Assembly: GCA_963920635.1 (NCBI GenBank)
Contig: OY987298.1
Span: 53,175,949-53,239,948, forward strand
Source of the DNA: Pseudeuparius sepicola
Taxonomy: Eukaryota > Arthropoda > Insecta > Coleoptera > Anthribidae
Reading direction: 5' to 3'
DNA length: 64,000 nucleotides
The notes below the pieces were generated by a model, which did no database searches, was not told the DNA's origin, and saw only the letters and a program-made list of their open reading frames with translations. Shown here piece by piece: positions 54,148 to 64,000 of this stretch. The position numbers and the translations under genes were made by a program. Each line of letters starts with the position of its first letter. Position 1 is the stretch's first letter.

Positions 54148-54967
54148 AGAGGTTAAACGACTTACCGTAAGGAAGTTCAATCCTCAATTATACGAGATGG
54201 CCCCGGCCGAATATGGGGGTCGGAGTCTAATGATGCCTTTTTTCAAAAAAATTCAAAGTTTTGCCTCATACGACAGAATACTCACACCGTGGCGATATTT
54301 TATGCTATTCCTCTGCCCAAAATGATCGTGGACAAATTTGTAGTTTTTCGGAAGACCATGTCCGAATATAAGGTGTTTTCACGTCCATTTTCGCGCCGTG
54401 TTTACAATGACGCCTCACCTGATATTTCTGGTAGCCTTTACTGACACTATTGATCCTTAGGGACTCTTTGTAATGTAGATTAATGTAAAATAAAATAAAA
54501 TTCACATTTATCTCTTTAGATGATATCTAGGGATGGCGCAGAAAACCCTTAGACTCTGATTTCCAAATTGGTTTACTAAATGTTAAGAATAGATTGGTTT
54601 TTGCTTTTTTGCTAATATTTTTCCAAAGAAATATCAGGTATAATCATTGAGTAAAGGATTCTTTATTCAATGGTATTACCTACTATACTATAGGTACCTT
54701 TGAATTCTGAAACTCAAGAGTAATATTTATTTTAAGAAAACATGGACTGGGACTATTTGCGACAACGAAGTTGGGCTTAGTACCTGTGGAATGAATGTTT
54801 CTGAAGTTATGATATCTCGATTATTCTTGGAATGACAAAGTACATCCCATCCGCAACCAATAATCGTGTTTATATTTGATTTTCAATAATACTGGAGATT
54901 TTCCAATGTAAAATGTAAAGAACCTGTTCTGGTATTTATTTAGTTATTTATTCCGCTGCTGTCTTAC
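54148..54967. other. End of the 13.9-kb ammonia-lyase intron
   Basis: Contains the partial third DIRS terminal motif (54,186-54,209), then AT-rich sequence with no gene. The donor of the upstream exon is GG|GTAAGAC at 54,961-54,967. Confidence 0.5.
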
Positions 54968-55255
54968 CCATTAAGATAAGTCAGATTGCGTTCCTTTGAT
55001 AACTTAATGGCATACGCCTTAGCATCGGTCATGTCTTTTCCATGTATGATAACATTGCCTTTGTACGCTCGACATTTCTGTATCTTCATAATGGGCGCTA
55101 TTGTGGGCATAACAACAGTTGCAGGTATTCCAAGTTGATGGCCGTGGTAACAAACTGCTTGGGCATGGTTTCCAGCCGAAGCGGCTATTACTCCCACCCG
55201 TTGCTTTTCTGGAGACATCATAAGCATGGCAAAACGGGCACCGCGTTCTTTGAAG
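54968..55255 (-). CDS. L-threonine/L-serine ammonia-lyase exon (PLP lysine)
   Basis: The exon encodes FKERGARFAMLMMSPEKQRV, GVIAASAGNHAQAVCYHGHQ, LGIPATVVMPTIAPIMKIQK, CRAYKGNVIIHGKDMTDAKA and YAIKLSKERNLTYLNG. The Lys of SFKERGA (about 55,248-55,250) is the Schiff-base lysine for pyridoxal phosphate; ASAGNHAQ is the substrate-binding loop. The Ser of SFK is split with the previous exon (AG|C). The acceptor is CCTTTTCAG. The enzyme deaminates L-threonine to 2-oxobutanoate or L-serine to pyruvate. Confidence 0.95.
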
Positions 55256-55419
55256 CTGAAAAGGGAATATACTGCATATTGTAAAGCATTATTTTTGTTA
55301 TAATAATATTTTTTTAATAATAAAATTAGCAATTTCAAAATAGTGAACAAGATCTTCTTACTAAAACCTTCTATCACCTTTTACAGTCCTGCTACAAAAA
55401 ACTGATTCACCCTGTACAG

Positions 55420-56400
55420 GGTGGGCCAAATTGGACACTTTTAAAGGGAAACTCCTATTTTTGACGGAGATAGACGAAAACTGATATCCGTGTCCGAGGC
55501 TCATTTTTTATGATAAACTTAATGGCGAAAACCGCAAATCGATATCTGTCACCGTTCTTGAGTTACAGGGCGTTTTTCGAAAATGTGCGAATTCGAAAAG
55601 TGGCCGTAACTTTTTTCGGGTTGAAAATTTTGTGTTTCTGCACTTTTTTACGTAGAATCCAATGCTGCTACTACATTTTTTTTTCTAGACAATGGCTTAA
55701 GAGTTACGGATAAAAAATATTATTTTTTAAATGGAACACCCAGTATATTTTTGCATTTTTTAATAGAGCAAAAATTACCATTCCAAAAATATATAACACT
55801 TAATGATTTACTTAAGTAGTTATCAATTATTACTAATAGCTTTTATGATTTCATGTGTATAATTGGAAGCACGCCCTTTCAACAAGTAGGCTTTGGACGG
55901 TGAGACAATAATAAAACAATCGTGGAAAAATGTTTACTGTTACCTACCTGTCAAATTTTCAGTTAGGCTGTTTAGGCAGGGTAAAATTTTTTTTATTTTT
56001 GTTTAAATTATGAACTTTATAACATACCTACAATGAAATTTGAAAGTTATGAAAAATGGGATATGATTATGATAGTCTGTTTTATACAATCCGGGGAAAA
56101 TGCCTATCTCTGTTTAACTCGTACCTACCTTTTCGGCCTACTATATTAACTATTACTCTAACACTATTGATCAAATTGTGTCGCAATCTTGCAAAAATGT
56201 GCTTGAAAGGATGTCTTCTCTCTGGATACCGCTCGTAGTGTAAATTGCTCGTTGCATCTGATTTTTTCCGGATTGTATAAAACAGACTATCATATATTAT
56301 TTTTCATAACTTTCAAATTTGATTGTAGGTATGTTGTAAAGTTTATAAATTACACAAAAACAGAAAAATCTTTTTTATTATACTTCTTTGAAAACACCTT
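55420..56400. mobile_element. TACAGGGTG-ended element related to the 15.3-16.3-kb sequence
   Basis: Starts TACAGGGTGGGCCAAATTGG (55,416). 55,730-55,980 matches 16,040-16,300 in inverted orientation, and 56,095-56,352 matches 15,355-15,585 plus 16,033-16,060 directly. The AATT target near 56,349 is uninterrupted here. There is no open transposase. Confidence 0.6.
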
Positions 56401-57299
56401 ATTTTCATCTGTTTTAGCAATAATGAAAGATGGGGTTTTTCGGGCTACCGCACGGAAACAGCACATGGAAAAACTTTCCGTGCGCTGAATAAAAATACCG
56501 AATATATGGCTTTAAAATAGAGATATACAGCAAAGTAAACTAAATTTAAGAAACTCTATATGCTCTCTGATATTTAACATATACCTATTTTGTATTTTAA
56601 TTCGTAAGTGTTACAATATATACATTTCTGTAATATTTTTGACGTTTTATTCACCTTATCTGACAATAACTAATTTACAACAAAACATGAAAAATCCGAC
56701 GAAAATCGCGAACGGGATACGACACGTCCGTCGAAAATCGTACAAAATCAAGCACTGAATGTTGTAGCGTGGTTAGATAATGCTGTGGTTGCAGGAGAAA
56801 ATACTTTTTCTTTACACGTTTGTAGGCAGTTTGTACAGAGTGAAGCAACTACGTATGTTCTTTGTAATTGCCCGCGACTTCGCGTACTACTCTATACAGT
56901 TGGAGTGAAAAAGTGAGATTATGGTTCGATTTCCAAATTAATATTTTCTTATGGGAGATTAACATGGGACTCGTGTCATAGCTTTTACCTGCTGATGATA
57001 TTAGGCGAATTATTGTATATATTTAGATAATATTTTGTATGTTGCACTGACTGATGAGATGATGACTGACGCCTGCACTGATTTGATATGTGCCGCGGCG
57101 CTATCCGCTGCCGTCTGCCGCCGAGCTGCCACCGTAACTGGCAACGTTTCACGTTTTAAACTTCGATTAAAAATTTGTTTTCCTTTTTAGTACCTCTTCT
57201 TTTTAGAACCTCCCCCCTACTTTGTGGTAAAAATTTTTTACATCATGACTGAACTGCCCCTTTTAATAAAATTACAATTTTTAATAAAACTCCACTTAC
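56401..57299. other. Intron sequence
   Basis: AT-rich; no gene or repeat was recognised apart from a CCGCACGGAAA...TTTCCGTGCG hairpin at 56,449-56,485. Confidence 0.4.
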
Positions 57300-57370
57300 C
57301 TGCCAGTCTGTTGCAGGAAATCTTTTTTTAGGTAGATATCCATCCCTGTTATACCAGACAGGTGAGATTT
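57300..57370 (-). CDS. L-threonine/L-serine ammonia-lyase exon
   Basis: A 71-bp exon encoding KSHLSGITGMDIYLKKDFLQ then QTG, plus two bases of the serine that precedes the PLP lysine motif. It begins in phase 0 after CTTCTACAG and ends GGCAG|GTAAGT. The L-S-x-x-x-G-M-x-I-Y-L-K-K block is conserved in the family. Confidence 0.94.
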
Positions 57371-57433
57371 CTGTAGAAGGCACAGACAGTTAGCAAACAT
57401 TTAAAAGAAAAGTAAAATAAAATGTATACGTAC

Positions 57434-57547
57434 ATCACAGGGTGTGTTGATTATTCCAGACTTGATTTTATATGCCGCCGATGTTATTTCTTCAAAAGTG
57501 ACTGCTACTGGGTGTGCTGGATCACATGATGCATCGGTGTCAGAATA
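57434..57547 (-). CDS. L-threonine/L-serine ammonia-lyase, first exon found
   Basis: Exactly 38 codons: YSDTDASCDPAHPVAVTFEE then ITSAAYKIKSGIINTPCD. CDP-x-x-P and VTFxxIxxAAxxIKxGIxxTPC form the N-terminal segment of animal threonine dehydratases. The acceptor is TTTTTCTTAG; the donor after GAT is GTACGT. There is no Met, so a short upstream coding exon is needed; I could not find it between here and 64,000. Confidence 0.9.
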
Positions 57548-57604
57548 CTAAGAAAAAGTTTTATATTATATAAGCATTTATGGACACCAACTCTATACAA
57601 AAAT

Positions 57605-57760
57605 CAATTTACGCCTGGCGTAAAAAACACGTATTCGATGACGCGCAATAGGTGGTCAATAGGTCATAAAATATCACTCGACTTGAAGCGGGCCTGGCAA
57701 CAGGGATTTACTCGATCGCAAGTGTATATTTATGGCATTTTATCTTGCTATAAATGAGTA
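57605..57760. mobile_element. Half copy of the ATCGAGCA-ended TIR family
   Basis: Shares ACGCCTGGCGTAAA, ATAAAATATCACTCGAC, GGCAACAGGGATTTACTCGA and TTTTATCTTG with 11,040-11,180 and the right half of 62,971-63,752. The second end is missing. Confidence 0.55.
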
Positions 57761-57764
57761 GTTA

Positions 57765-58140
<376 letters not shown>

Positions 58141-59069
58141 CTGTATTTGGTTGCATTTTTTTTTGGTTCTTAGGCACGAGTACCTCATCTAGTATGATTA
58201 TCTGACTTGTAATATGATTTGAGAAAATATTTGTAAAGTATTTATTTCTTTCCTTTTAAAGTTATAGAAAAACAAATTATTCGAGTTACTGGCGAGTTTA
58301 TCTGTATAACCCCGTCGTTTTTGCCACTTTTGAATGTATACCAATTTTTAGGATTGTAGGATGTAACAAAAAAATATCTGTCAACACATCGTTGCGCAGG
58401 AGCGTCGCAAATGATATCGATTTTTTGAAAGCTAGATTAGGAATTAGGACCACCCAGAAATAAAAATCGATTTTTTCCCTAGCACTTTGGGAGCCCGGAG
58501 GCTAATTTGCCTACTTGGGTGACTTAGAACAGGTACCCGGCAGTACCCGCGCGTTGTAGCTTTTGTGTTGTTTTTATGTGTAATCTCATATTTTAGAAAA
58601 ATCCACTATCTTCTCATTTCCTGGAAAAACAAGCCTGATAAACTCATAAACCGGTAAGAAAGGACGATGTCGTTGACCCTGATAACCCACTCCAACTTGT
58701 GGAAAATTTGTTGAAAAGTTTACTCCTAAAAGGTAGGTTGCACTTACCTAAAAGTTTTTGGATACGATTTCACTTTAAGATTTCTAGGCAGTCTTGGATC
58801 TTTGTGCCCTCACCTGATGGGACAAAGCCCTGCTATAAAAATAAGCGAGGAATGAGATTGGTACCTCCCCGGATAAAATCGGCCTGGTTCTTGCAGCAAC
58901 TTTATACAATCTTCGACATAAATAGTGATGGATCGTGATTTTGGTAACCTGATTTTGGAACGTTATTTTTGAGTCATGTTCCGGAACGTTACTGCGACGT
59001 GATAGCGGAAAGAACTGAATACGTACCAACTGGATAGGTACGATGCCTGTGTTATCGTCGAAACGGGTT
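58141..59069. other. Stretch with one possible frame
   Basis: A + strand frame of about 98 codons runs from roughly 58,640 to 58,938 (segment DDVVDPDNPLQLVENLLKSL). It has no recognised domain and no clear start. I treat it as unassigned. Confidence 0.25.
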
Positions 59070-59370
59070 AATTGAAAAGGTATAAAGTGAGTTCTTGGCC
59101 TGCGAATAAATCAGCTAAGTGTAATTTGCTTTTTAGGATAGGGAGATATGGACATCGCTCGAGATATAGGTTCGCAGAGGCAAGACTATTGGAGAGATAA
59201 TCTATGTTTGTTAGCAGCTGATCATGTGACCAAACGATTTAATAATTGAAAAGGTATAAAGTGAGTTCTTGGCCTGTGAATAAATCAGCTAAATGTAATT
59301 TCCTTTTAGGATAGTGAGATATAGAGATTGCTCGAGATATAGGTTCGCAGACTATCGGAGAGATAATCGA
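59070..59370. repeat. 174-bp tandem duplication
   Basis: AATTGAAAAGGTATAAAGTG at 59,070 and 59,244, each followed by AGTTCTTGGCCTG, AATAAATCAGCTAA and GCTCGAGATATAGGTTCGCA. The second copy lacks about ten bases near its end. Confidence 0.85.
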
Positions 59371-60710
59371 TACTTTTTACCTAATGCAATGTTTGCTTTG
59401 TTTATAATATAATAATATAATAAACCATACTATTCATTTATTACAAAAGAGGCGTGGTTGAGAGGGGTGCCAGGGGGTGAATTTTAAAATAATGGGTGAT
59501 GAATTGTTTTCTTTGTTTTGAAAGTCATGGGATTCAATTTTGGCATTATTGAAGGGACATTATACACGGATTACTGTAAGAAGTCCCGATTTTGTCAGAT
59601 GACATTCTCCACAAAATCCCTAGGAATTTTCTGTTAACCATGGGTATAACATTGGTATATGTGTGTCAACTAGTTAATGACGTCACTCATTGATTTATGA
59701 TGTGAAAAGATACCCAAGTGATACGAAAAAAAGAACATAATAAAATAAAAACCCTATTGCAATCACGATTATACGGCTACAAATAAAAATAAATATGACT
59801 ACAACTCATTTTAATAATAATTTCAAACGTCATGAAAACACCTTCATTTTGGTATTTTGGTATAATCACCTACTTGCGACAGCGTCTATGGTGCGTACTC
59901 AGGCAAATTTTATTTCGGTGTTGTGAAAGTGACAGTGAAGGTTTTCCGGATCGTTCAAAAGGGTTCAAACTTTGGGCAGTGAAAATATTCGCGGGTCTTG
60001 TACGTTTCGTGAGTTTTATCGTTATCTGTGTTGTTCTTGTTCGTGTTATTAGTAGTAATTCGTTGTGCAAATGGGCTCGTTACTGACCTGCTCTTATGAC
60101 CCGGTTGCATTTTTTGCTGCATTGATGCCAACTTAGGATGGCGAAATTACCAATTGACAGTCCCAGTAAGGACTTCTTAAAGTAATTTTACTATACAGTC
60201 CAATTTGATTTTCATAATGGATTTTAAAAAAGTGAAAAACCCAAAATATGCAGGGTGTCTAAAAAAATCTGAGCCAGTGATGCTCACCTCCAGTCAAAAC
60301 GGAAGTCAGAAATGAGAACCGATAATGTTTTATTACTTCCCGTGTTCTCATTACTACTATTCCGTGTTAAAATTCAACTTCACAATTTTTTGGGAAAGGT
60401 ATATTTGAAATAACTTTTTAACAACACTCTCTATATTAGGTCATATATTCGAATTCCTCGGAAAATTCAACACAAGTTTAGTTTTTGAACCATCAATTTA
60501 TCTTTAAAATTACCAAAAAAATCTGGTTTATCACGTTATATGATGCACCCCTGTACGTATATCACAGAGGGTACCACTTGGGCTGTTTTTGGATTGTGCC
60601 TTTACTTGTAACTGTTTGAGGTTGTTTGTTTTAGGCATTTTACTTGTCATTTGACATTTTTTAAAAACTTGGTTCGTTAGATAAAGCACTCTAAATAAAT
60701 TGGCGCGTAG
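59371..60710. other. Stretch without recognised gene
   Basis: 59,850-60,090 has an unusual G/T-rich + strand composition resembling a 5' UTR. It ends in a 21-codon frame (60,071-60,136, MGSLLTCSYDPVAFFAALMP). A GCAGGGTGTCTAAAAAAAT transposon end follows at 60,250. I cannot assign a gene. Confidence 0.3.
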
Positions 60711-60800
60711 GTGTTTATAAGCCTGCCGCGGTTTTAGCGCGGCGACAACTTGGCACTCCTCAAGTTGGTGGCGCTCCGAGATCGGTACTTGTTATATGGA
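60711..60800. repeat. Dispersed module with AAGTTGGTGGCGCTCCGAG
   Basis: GTGTTTATAAGCCTG, CGCGGCGACAACTTGGCAC and CAAGTTGGTGGCGCTCCGAG recur at 62,580-62,650 with few changes. In the second place the hairpin module follows directly. Confidence 0.7.
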
Positions 60801-61855
60801 CCGGGAGCTAGTGACAGATTTTTGGACGTGATTTTACTCAGTATGCCTTTCAAAGGGCATTATGTGGAACATATTCTCACCATAATACGGTATGAATCAG
60901 AGAGTCATCCCGGGTTCTTCATGTGAAAAACTGAGTTTTCAATTATTCGAAAAATATGCGTTTTGATATGATTTTATACAGGCTGCCATGTGTTTTATAA
61001 TGAAGTTCAAAAAGAAAATTCCTCGGAAAACCATAGGCATACCGTTAGGGTGGGTCCAAAGGGCTATTATTGCCACGTGATCTTGTATTTTAATAATTAA
61101 TTTTTCCACGTTTCTGAACAGGCTGCCAATGAGAAGTATGCAAGTTCATGTTGTGAAACTGCTGAAGAAAAGATGGCATACCGTTTGCGCATGGATGGAT
61201 GCTCACAAGACATGTTGGGGGTGATCTGCCACCCCCTTATGACTGGCCAATCGTTCTGCAAATATTATATCGATAATTGCGGGCCATCAGAGGTTCACTG
61301 GAAAACATTTCAGCCTTAACTAAATAATAAAAAGATGCATTTTTTTACCAGTAAGGGGCGTTCTGCCACCCCCTTATGACTGGAGTCAGGGTTAATCCTC
61401 GCGGATGACACTTGGTTATGCCCCCCCCCCAACATCCTTGCAAAAAATAGGTCTTAACTAAATCATCACTGGAATATGTACGCTGGCTCTCCGACTATAT
61501 ATTTAGCACAGAGATTTGGAGTCTCACAAGTTTCAGGTTTTTCATATGGGGGATTGTCAAAAAGTTATTAAAAAACAATACTTTTATCACGAAATGTTAG
61601 TAATGACTATACAGGGAGTAGCAAAAAAATGGTCAGTTCTTATTTCCATCTTCTGGTTTGACTGGAAGTGAGTATTACTTTGACAATTATGTTCACAGAT
61701 TAGGGAGGGTTTACGATTTACCATTACAAGAAAGAACAGATCTAATACTACAATTAGACGGTTTTGAAAATTTGGACATTTCAAAAATTTTACGGAAATT
61801 TTTTTAAACATTTTTCGATTTTTATTTCGTCGCAAAAAAAGGAAAATCTGATTCT
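60801..61855. other. Stretch with short internal duplication
   Basis: TGCCACCCCCTTATGACTGG occurs twice (about 61,229 and 61,354). A TATACAGGGAGTAGC end is at 61,610. No gene is recognised. Confidence 0.4.
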
Positions 61856-62575
61856 TTTTGTGTAGATCAATCTCAATCAGATATTTTTGAGGGGCACGTA
61901 AGGGATGTATGAGTATAGAGTATACTGATTTTTTTTGTGTAAATCAATGTCAGTCTCAAATATATTTTTGGGAGACGCATAGGGAATGTAGTAATATAGA
62001 AAAAAAGCTGCAGGAGGTGCCTTGACAAACGACATATTATGTGTCGCAAAAAAATTCCAAAAATCTTATTTTGTGTAAATCAATCTCAATCTCAAAGATA
62101 TTTTTGGGAAACGCATAGGGGATGTATTAATATAGAAAAACCTGTAGGAAGTGCCGTGACAAACGACAGTGGCGTCGCACAAAATCCTAAAAAAACTTTT
62201 TTGTGTAAATCAATCTCAATTTGAAATATATTTTGTGGGGACGCGTAAGAGTATTGAAAAAATCTGTAGAAATGCCGTGGTAAACGACAGTGGCGTCATA
62301 AAAAATTTAAGAAATTCTGTTTTTTTTTGTAAATTAATCTGAATCTCAACGATATTTGTGGGAAACTCGTAGGGGATGTAGGTGTATCGAAAAAACCTGT
62401 ATGGGTGCCGCAACAAACGACGATGGCTTCGCAAAAAAATCCCAAAGAAGAAAATTCTGAAATTGTTGTGCAAATATATCTCAAAGGTGTGGGGGGCAGT
62501 TAGGGGATATAGGAGTATAGAAAAAACTTGTAGGAGTGCTGTGACAAGCGACAGTGGCATCACAAAAAAAATCCG
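61856..62575. repeat. Minisatellite of about 130-bp units
   Basis: Six units are marked by TTGTGTAAATCAAT-TCAATCTC at 61,860, 61,937, 62,073, 62,203, 62,327 and 62,468. Each contains TTTTTGGGA-ACGCATAGGG, AATATAGAAAAA-CTGTAGGA and GTG-CGTGACAAACGACAGTGG. The first unit is shortened to 77 bp. Confidence 0.85.
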
Positions 62576-62960
62576 CATAGGCGTTTATAAGCCTGGCGCG
62601 GTTTCAGCGCGACGACTACTTGGCACCCATCAAGTTGGTGGCGCTCCGAGGTTCGTACTTGTTTTTTACTTGTTATAAACGCCTAGTCCGGCTCTGCCGG
62701 ACCTCCTAGGTGTTTATAGTCGCGCTCGCTTCTCAAAAATGTAGTATGTATGTAACGCTTTTGTTTGGTCACCGCTATCGGGCGCAGTTTTCGATATTTT
62801 AAGTCCAAATTTCGCCTGGGCCGCAAAAAAATAAGTGCCACATCGCTATTGGAGCGCGCCCGAAGCGGAAAAGTCGTTGCGCCGTTTGAGCCATTTTATG
62901 ATTTGGTAGGCGTCGGGGGGGGGTGACTCGAATTTGGCGCGCTGCGCCGATCAAGTAAAA
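62576..62960. repeat. GC-rich dispersed module, copy 3
   Basis: GGCGCTCCGAG block, then the full hairpin (TTATAAACGCCTAG, CCGGCTCTGCCGG, CTAGGTGTTTATAGTCG), then ATGTATGTA, AAGTCCAAATTTCGCCTGGG and CGAAGCGGAAAAGTCG. The order is the same as copy 1 but without the tandem duplication or a long GT tract. A G10 tract occurs at 62,917. Confidence 0.72.
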
Positions 62961-62970
62961 TTAAAGTCCC

Positions 62971-63752
62971 TATACTAAAATCGAGCAACTCTGGCGTAAT
63001 CAAGAGCACGTGCGTTGAGATATTCGACAGTGCCGCACTGAGGCACGACCTTTATTTCATTTTAGTTTTACAATTGTTTGCATAAAAAAATCGGAAAAAA
63101 TTTATTATTGGTATTATTCACGATACACTTACCGACGGTGTGTCACTAACGAATCCGAAAACAAGGCAACTCTGCGCATCTACGTCAGTTGCGAATCACG
63201 AATTCTAAATAATGCAGCGGCTGCGGTTGTGTTTTACGCTTTCTTATAGTTTACAGTTTAATGTGTCAAGAAAAAAAGTGTAAACAACTGACTGATCGTC
63301 AGTCCAGCTCGACAGTGCTTTGAAATAGGCCAAAAATGCCGGGATGTGCAGTCAGCGTATCAAATTAAATGTGTTTTTTATCAACAGAATATTCATTCAT
63401 TTATCTAGTAAGAAATTCTGCATATTTTTAACAACATTTATTTAAAAGAAATAAGCAAAAACCCATAAAAAAGTATCTATTGCTGTGTAAAACATATGGA
63501 GCAATTTAAATTCTGATTCGCAACTGACGTCACAAGATGCGCACTGACATACCGTGGGTAAGTCTATCGTGGTATTATTATCATTGGCTTAATTAAAATG
63601 GTTCAAAACATCGATAACATTATTTGTGGCAGTGTCTAAATATCTGAAAACAACAAGATAAAACCGCGTAAATAAACTTTTGCGATCGAGTACGTCCCTG
63701 TTGCCAGGCTCGCTGAACACGTGCTTTTATTTACGCCACGATTTTAGTTATA
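62971..63752. mobile_element. Non-autonomous TIR element, long copy
   Basis: The ends TATACTAAAATCGAGCAACT and ATTTTAGTTATA are inverted, with GGCGTAA and CACGTG inside both. The right half shares TTAAAATGGTTCAAAACATC, GATAACATTATTTGTGGCAG and AACAACAAGATAAAACCG with 11,100-11,225 (inverted). The middle (63,166-63,550) is a separate inverted repeat with GCGCATCTACGTCAGTTGCG and CGCAACTGACGTCACAAGAT. Confidence 0.75.
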
Positions 63753-64000
63753 GAAATCGATCGACGTATCAGCAAAAGAAAATGGGTTAGTTTTGTTTTG
63801 TTTGATTTTCCCAGAATTTCGTTAATTTTCTGGCAGTTTGGGCTTTTGCTTAGTGAGTATTCACGCGGCGAACAGGTAAAAATTTAGTTAATAAAATATA
63901 GTGCTGAAAAAGTATCATTTTTTGTTTCCCTTGTAGAAAAATGCAAATATTTTTAGAAATATTTAATAATAAACAATGTAAACAACAAAACAACAACATG
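63753..64000. other. Window end, nothing recognised
   Basis: AT-rich sequence. A donor-like AACAG|GTAAAA at 63,874 could end a 5' exon, but there is no supporting frame. Confidence 0.3.

Overview
The window looks like a TE-swollen insect genome. Its genes are split by introns, it is AT-rich, and the MCCC2, CCDC86 and L-threonine ammonia-lyase exons read as animal proteins. Most other sequence is mobile-element debris typical of insects: TACAGGGTG-ended foldbacks, DUF4817 transposons, piggyBac-type TTAA MITEs, a Polinton/Maverick remnant, a DIRS retrotransposon, an LTR retrotransposon and LINE 3' ends. A beetle or hemipteran is plausible, but the order cannot be fixed by eye. All assignments come from reading the sequence, with no database search.

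Host genes. (1) The last three coding exons of the beta subunit of methylcrotonoyl-CoA carboxylase (MCCC2, + strand) lie at 690-824, 1014-1221 and 6248-6365. The last intron has a GC-AG boundary and is about 5 kb of nested foldback repeats. (2) 41 bp downstream and convergent is the terminal exon of CCDC86/CGR1 (6407-6788, - strand), a basic nucleolar ribosome-biogenesis factor. (3) On the - strand, eight exons of an L-threonine/L-serine ammonia-lyase run from 57547 down to the stop at 30519. They give about 424 codons spread over 27 kb, with a PLP domain followed by an ACT domain. The first coding exon was not found. All reading phases match across the eight exons. The introns hold the LTR element, the DIRS element and several MITEs.

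Layout. 1-6400: MCCC2 introns and exons with three foldback families. 6.4-13.1 kb: CCDC86, a 1.5-kb foldback built from a DUF4817 transposon 5' end, a LINE remnant, and a 1.7-kb palindrome carrying a TTAA MITE. 13.1-19.4 kb: a composite with doubled inverted ends containing a broken DUF4817 transposon and several nested MITEs. 20.8-23.6 kb: an inverted/tandem array of ~370-430-bp units. 25.4-26.4 kb: a GC-rich module with a perfect 449-bp tandem duplication. 26.8-29.1 kb: degenerate Polinton-type genes. 30.5-57.5 kb: the ammonia-lyase gene with its TE-filled introns. 57.6-64 kb: further repeat modules, a (GT)n tract, minisatellites and a long TIR element.

The host genes have unrelated roles: leucine catabolism, ribosome biogenesis and threonine/serine catabolism. 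The most unusual parts are the scrambled DIRS element, the LTR element that keeps a protease but no polymerase, the foldback carrying two head-to-head transposase N-termini, and two nested insertions for which an empty site exists elsewhere in the same window.
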